Assembly (NCBI GenBank): GCA_036897485.1
Contig: JAYMTF010001378.1
Location: forward strand, 1-23,792
Reading direction: 5' to 3'
From: Pelargonium nanum
Taxonomy: Eukaryota > Streptophyta > Magnoliopsida > Geraniales > Geraniaceae
DNA: 23,792 nucleotides
Shown here: in pieces, positions 20,131 through 23,792 of the stretch
Numbering within the stretch: the first letter of the stretch is position 1
Layout of the letters: every line of letters starts with the position of its first letter
Notes under the pieces: generated by a model
Told to the model about the DNA's origin: nothing
The model's database searches: none
The model's input: the letters and a program-made list of their open reading frames with translations, nothing else
Translations under genes and position numbers: made by a program

Positions 20131-22074
20131 TTACTTTGGGTAATCACAAACAGTTATTTGCAACTGGGAATTATTATGCGTCTCAGATACATATTTCCTG
20201 ATGAAAGCTCTCCTCCACCATACCTCGAAAGCTCTCTGAATATTTGGGCAGTCGTCGCCTTTACTCAGAAACCGATCAAACCATTTCAGCAAGAAAGCTT
20301 GTTGCTCGGGCAATGGTAGAGTGAGGATTGTGTGGCTGAGGCCATCTTCAACCAATTTCTTGTCTATAGACCGGCAAGCCCTTCGCATCCACCCAAAATC
20401 CTCGTACAAAGCTTCCAACCAAGTTGATAATAGAGCAAATCGAGTATCTCTCACAACCAATATGTGTCCTCTCCCAATTGCAATACATAATTGTGCAGTA
20501 ACTCTACTGATTTCATGCCGGTACATGGTGGGAACCTTTGAATGGAGAATAGCTAGCTCCTTCTGATCCGCCCACAGTTTCACGAACTCATCGCCCATTT
20601 TTTTGTCTATCAAAATATCCACAATCCACTGCAAGTTGTCGGCTTCTCGAGCTATTTCACCCATCAAAGCCCCTCGATCCCTCCTGCTCTCTTCAATGCA
20701 GGTAGCTTCAGATAGGCAAAAAATAAGAGAGTTCAGACATTTATGGCATAGACTGTAAAGAGCCTCCTTGGAGACATCACACTGTTTACTATCTTTCGAT
20801 GCATCTTCTTTGAGCAACCGGGAAATCAGAGTCTTTGTTTCTCGACGAGCTTTATCATCTTTTGCTTGCAAAACACCAGTCAATAGCCTGAGGAAGATAT
20901 CATCAGTTTGTGTGATGGTTGACGGTTTGGATTCAACTCTCTGAAGAACTTCAGTCACCGAAACATCCAGCTGAAGCTCATTCAGAAGAGCTATGACCTT
21001 CTCTTCCTCATCCTCGGACCATGGAACAGCTTCCAAATATTGTAAACACGATACAATTCCCAAATCAAACATGATGTCCACAGAAACCTACAATACAAAT
21101 TTATCTCCATCACAAATTGTTTCATGCCAACACAACACATTGAGGCAAAAACAGAATCAATTCACATCTGAAACAACCCAAAACAACACACTGTGGCAAA
21201 AACAGAACCAATTCACATTCCATAAACATTTTTTAAGCCCATTTGAACTGAAAAAAAAAAAAAAACATGCACAGACAAAAGTTACCAAACCCAGATCAGA
21301 AGCTTCTCTACAGAACAAGAGAGTCAAAGAAGCACCACCTACCATTACCAAACTCAACCAAAGGTCCAAACTTTATGCAGAAACAAACAAAATAAACAGA
21401 AACCAGACACATACACACATTTTCCTCAGATTTCTCAGGAACCAAACATGAGTCAAGTCAAATTAGAATCACTATAAATTCAATTAAATTGAGTTGAATT
21501 ATAAATACAGTACCTTGAGCAGACCCAAAACCTTGGAAACCTCCTCACCCATCAACTTCCTCTTCAAATCCTCGCAGTACATCAAAACGACAGTTTCCAC
21601 ATAAACATCCACGTCGTCGCATTCACAAATCTCCACCGAGTGCGAGACCGAGACTCCCCGGAGCTTCTCGGCGAAGAACCGGCTCTTCTCCGACAACACC
21701 TCCTTGTGCACGTCCATGGAGACCCTGAAGCCGTCTCTGGCCACCACCGTGAGCCTCACATCGCCTAATCCCAAACCCCAATTAGGGTTTTGGAACGGCG
21801 CTTCCGACAGGATCTGGGAGACCCGAGTCTGCGATTTCCGGCGAGACTCGTCGGAGAGCTTGGATTCGCGCTGTTGCTCCTCGGACATCATTTCGAAGAG
21901 AGTCGGGCTGTGAGCTGGCCGAGATTGCGGATCGAAGGAAGGTGGCGGAGAAGGAGAGTAAACCCTAGAAATGGCTCTGGAAGGGGAAGATAAGGAGAGA
22001 GCTTGGTCGGATATGAAACCTTGCTTTATCATCGCCGAGACTTCTCTGGATCTCAATGCGCTATCAGCCGCCAT
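20131..22074 (-). CDS. BTB/POZ domain protein, At5g60050-like, two exons
   Basis: Exon 1 is 22074-21514 (187 codons) and exon 2 is 21087-20131, joined across a 426-base GT-AG intron as LLK|VSVDIMFDLG, giving 505 residues. The N-terminal 100 residues are Ser/Pro-rich and low in structure. A BTB-like fold follows from about GDVRLTVVARDGFRVSMDVH through SRFFAEKLR to the junction. The C-terminal half is helical, with YLEAVPWSEDEEEKV and the ending FDRFLSKGDDCPN..FEVWWRRAFIRK typical of this plant BTB subfamily. Family members are thought to be substrate adaptors of cullin-3 ubiquitin ligases; this is inferred, since the subfamily is little studied. Length matches the Arabidopsis protein as I recall it (about 500). 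It faces the LBD gene tail to tail. The start is the first ATG of the open frame, with MAADSALRSREV as a plausible N terminus. Confidence 0.9.
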
Positions 22075-22766
22075 TGAATCTCCTCTGGTTTGTTCACACG
22101 AATAAAGATTGTATTTTTATGGAAATTTTCCGGGAAAGTGGCTAGAAAGAGAACTGGAATGGAAAATCAAGAAACCAGCATTTGGGTTTCTGATGAGAAC
22201 CCAGATGGGAAACAGATCACAGAACAGAAACGAGGTATCTTTCTTGGGAAAACAGAGGAATTTGAAAAGGAAAACAAAAGAGAAAGTGAAAAAGTGAAGC
22301 AGGAAAATGGAATCCAAGGAGAGAGATTTTGAAGAAGCAGTGAAGTGAAGTGAAGCAGGAAGGTGAGAGAGACAAGTAATAGGGTAGTTGAGCTTGGGAA
22401 TTGTGCAGCTATGGAATCGGAATGTGTGATTTGTTGGTCTATGAATCTGAAAAAACGGTTCTTTAAATGATAAAAGTTGGAGGGAGCGATTATTTATGGC
22501 TCTCAACTCACTCGAACGACATGTCGTTCATAGCCAACAGCTTCTGGAAATTGGGCTTGATACTCAGTCTTTGTTTTTACTAGTTCATGTTACACAAATT
22601 AAAAACAATCTACTATGAGTTACTAACATGGCACAGCTTACAAAAAAATAGTGTTACATTACATACATGATTTATTGATTTTCTAGGTTGAGGTGAATCA
22701 AAAATATATTTAGTCCTAACTCAAAGAACAAAATGCCATTTACATTGAAAATGATACAGTGACCTC
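22075..22766. promoter_or_regulatory. BTB gene upstream region and PHOT1 3' flank
   Basis: This carries the BTB 5'UTR and promoter (leftward) and the end of the phototropin transcript. Near the BTB gene the plus strand is purine-rich (a CT-rich leader on the transcribed strand), with GAAGT repeats at about 22343-22358. A 16-bp perfect palindrome is at 22514-22529. Open frames here on both strands reflect this skew and have no domain content. Confidence 0.5.
22514..22529. promoter_or_regulatory. 16-bp perfect palindrome upstream of BTB gene
   Basis: GAACGACATGTCGTTC reads the same on both strands. It lies about 440 bases upstream of the BTB ATG. Perfect palindromes of this size with an ACGAC/GTCGT arm suit binding by a dimeric plant transcription factor. 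The factor is not known. Confidence 0.45.
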
Positions 22767-23792
22767 TTAGAAGACATTAATTTGCAGATCCTGCAGTTCT
22801 GGAATTACAAGTTCAGCTTCCTTCTCTTCTTTCGTCCCAAAAATAGGGGCGTCGAGCTCCGGAGGATTCTGGACATTTAAATGCACATAAGTACCCAACA
22901 ATGTTAGCCGAAATGAAAACGTTGCACATAGGCTTGTGCATATTAAGTGCACACAGTTAACGTGACTAGATCTCAATCGAGTAGAAGGTAGAGTGTGATA
23001 CCAATCCACTCGTCACCTACTAACACGTGTCATGTGTGCATTTATGTGCAACGTGTTTTGCATACCTAGGCGTAAAGTTGACAATTTGGGTATATGATTA
23101 TATGAATTTAGACCTGACCCGAAAAGGATGCAGGTCAACGAACATTAGACCCAAAAAGTGATCGGGTTCCTATCATACAACTTGAACCCTATAAATATGG
23201 ATTGAATTTTGGACGCTCATGGGTTCAGCCGTTCAGGTTTAAATTGCCAGCTCTTTGGAAAGGTTCGTGATGTTACCATGCAGCGAAGAAGAGCCCAATT
23301 GATGCCTCTGAAAAACGGGTGGCTCTTGATGTCATTCGCGCCTTCCCGGAAACCCAATCTGTTCAGCGGATCTCTCTGCAGCAACTGGTACATGAGCTGC
23401 TTCGCTTGGAGACTAACATTTATCTGCAAAAATACAAAAAATTGTTTTTTATCCACTCAATACTAAACACTTGCACAAGAATATGCAAGAACATTGCATA
23501 TGACAAAACAAAGAGTTATCAAAAGTACAGAATCTCACTGATTTGCTTCTCGGAAACTTGAGATCCTTGTGGATAACATTAGCAAATGTCTTTTGCCTCG
23601 TCTTTCCCCTAAACGGCGTGTACCCGTAGAACATTTCGTATATCAAAATGCCTGTAAAATTGATGATCACACAACCATTTAGAGTATGAGAAAATGACAT
23701 TTTTGTAGCTTCATTTTAAGTAATGGAGTAGAAAATTACCAAGTGCCCACCAGTCCACTGCACTAGTATGGCCTGCACCAGTTATGATTTCC
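22767..23792 (-). CDS. PHOT1: Phototropin-1, C-terminal part of kinase domain (partial)
   Basis: Plasma-membrane blue-light receptor with two LOV domains and an AGC-family Ser/Thr kinase, controlling phototropism, chloroplast movement and stomatal opening. Only the last four exons are here: >23792-23740, 23651-23539, 23423-23277, 22868-22767, all GT-AG and in phase. Visible: EIITGAGHTSAVDWWALG (kinase subdomains VIII-IX), YEMFYGYTPFRGKTRQKTFA, KQLMYQLLQRDPLNRLG, HPFFRGINWALLRCM and the tail NPPELDAPIFG..PELQDLQINVF. FYGYTPFRGKTRQ, GINWAL and a DLQxNVF end match phototropin 1 rather than phototropin 2 as I recall them. The LOV domains and catalytic loop lie beyond the window. The KFP..SLQ linker at one junction appears two residues longer than in Arabidopsis. 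The 408-base last intron holds no gene. Confidence 0.92.

Noticed and set aside
20993..21451. 152-codon plus frame opposite the BTB gene
   Set aside because: It covers the BTB intron and the start of its second exon in antisense; Asn/Gln/Lys/Thr-rich product with no domain.
22090..22506. Frames on both strands upstream of the BTB gene
   Set aside because: They follow the purine/pyrimidine skew of the 5'UTR and promoter; the Ser/Phe/Leu-rich and Lys/Glu-rich products have no homology I recognise.
1..23792. tRNA genes, rRNA, CRISPR arrays, bacterial operons, viral genes
   Set aside because: No complete tRNA cloverleaf was seen (only degenerate boxes within SINE-like repeats), no regularly spaced repeats, and the gene structure is that of a plant nuclear genome.

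Overview
This is a nuclear plant segment, most likely from a dicot and probably a rosid. The evidence is an AT-rich background, many short GT-AG introns, and recognisable plant gene families (RNA polymerase III largest subunit, LOB-domain factor, plant BTB/POZ protein, phototropin). Splice sites were read by eye; every proposed exon junction keeps frame except the LBD intron, which is discussed separately. Species cannot be fixed from the sequence alone.

Layout. 1-2390: AT-rich sequence with short direct repeats and microsatellites, plus possible minus-strand non-coding or 3'UTR exons. 2392-3093 (-): an intronless CDS for a small lysine-rich, probably nucleolar protein. 3094-4391: divergent intergenic region, with a telo-box-like AAACCCTA near the start of each flanking gene. 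4392-17467 (+): the complete RNA polymerase III largest subunit gene (NRPC1), resolved into 27 exons and 1,440 codons plus stop. A tRNA-derived SINE lies in intron 3, a hairpin in intron 24, and exon 24 contains an in-frame 21-bp minisatellite. 17468-19062: NRPC1 3' region and LBD promoter, with a second SINE-like insertion flanked by target-site duplications. 19063-20033 (+): a LOB-domain gene close to the LBD23/LBD24 type, whose intron lacks a canonical donor at the expected place. 20131-22074 (-): a two-exon BTB/POZ gene of the At5g60050 type, tail to tail with the LBD gene. 22767-23792 (-): the last four exons of a phototropin-1 gene, whose 5' part lies beyond the right edge.

The genes do not form a pathway. 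They are independent plant loci: Pol III transcription (NRPC1), a possibly nucleolar basic protein, a transcription factor, a possible ubiquitin-ligase adaptor, and a blue-light receptor kinase. The order lysine-rich gene - NRPC1 - BTB gene resembles what I recall of Arabidopsis At5g60030-At5g60040-At5g60050, with the LBD gene and a SINE lying between the last two. I see no defence system, operon or CRISPR. The most notable points are the coding minisatellite in NRPC1, the displaced LBD splice donor beside a microsatellite, the LBD/BTB transcript overlap, and the two SINE-type insertions.
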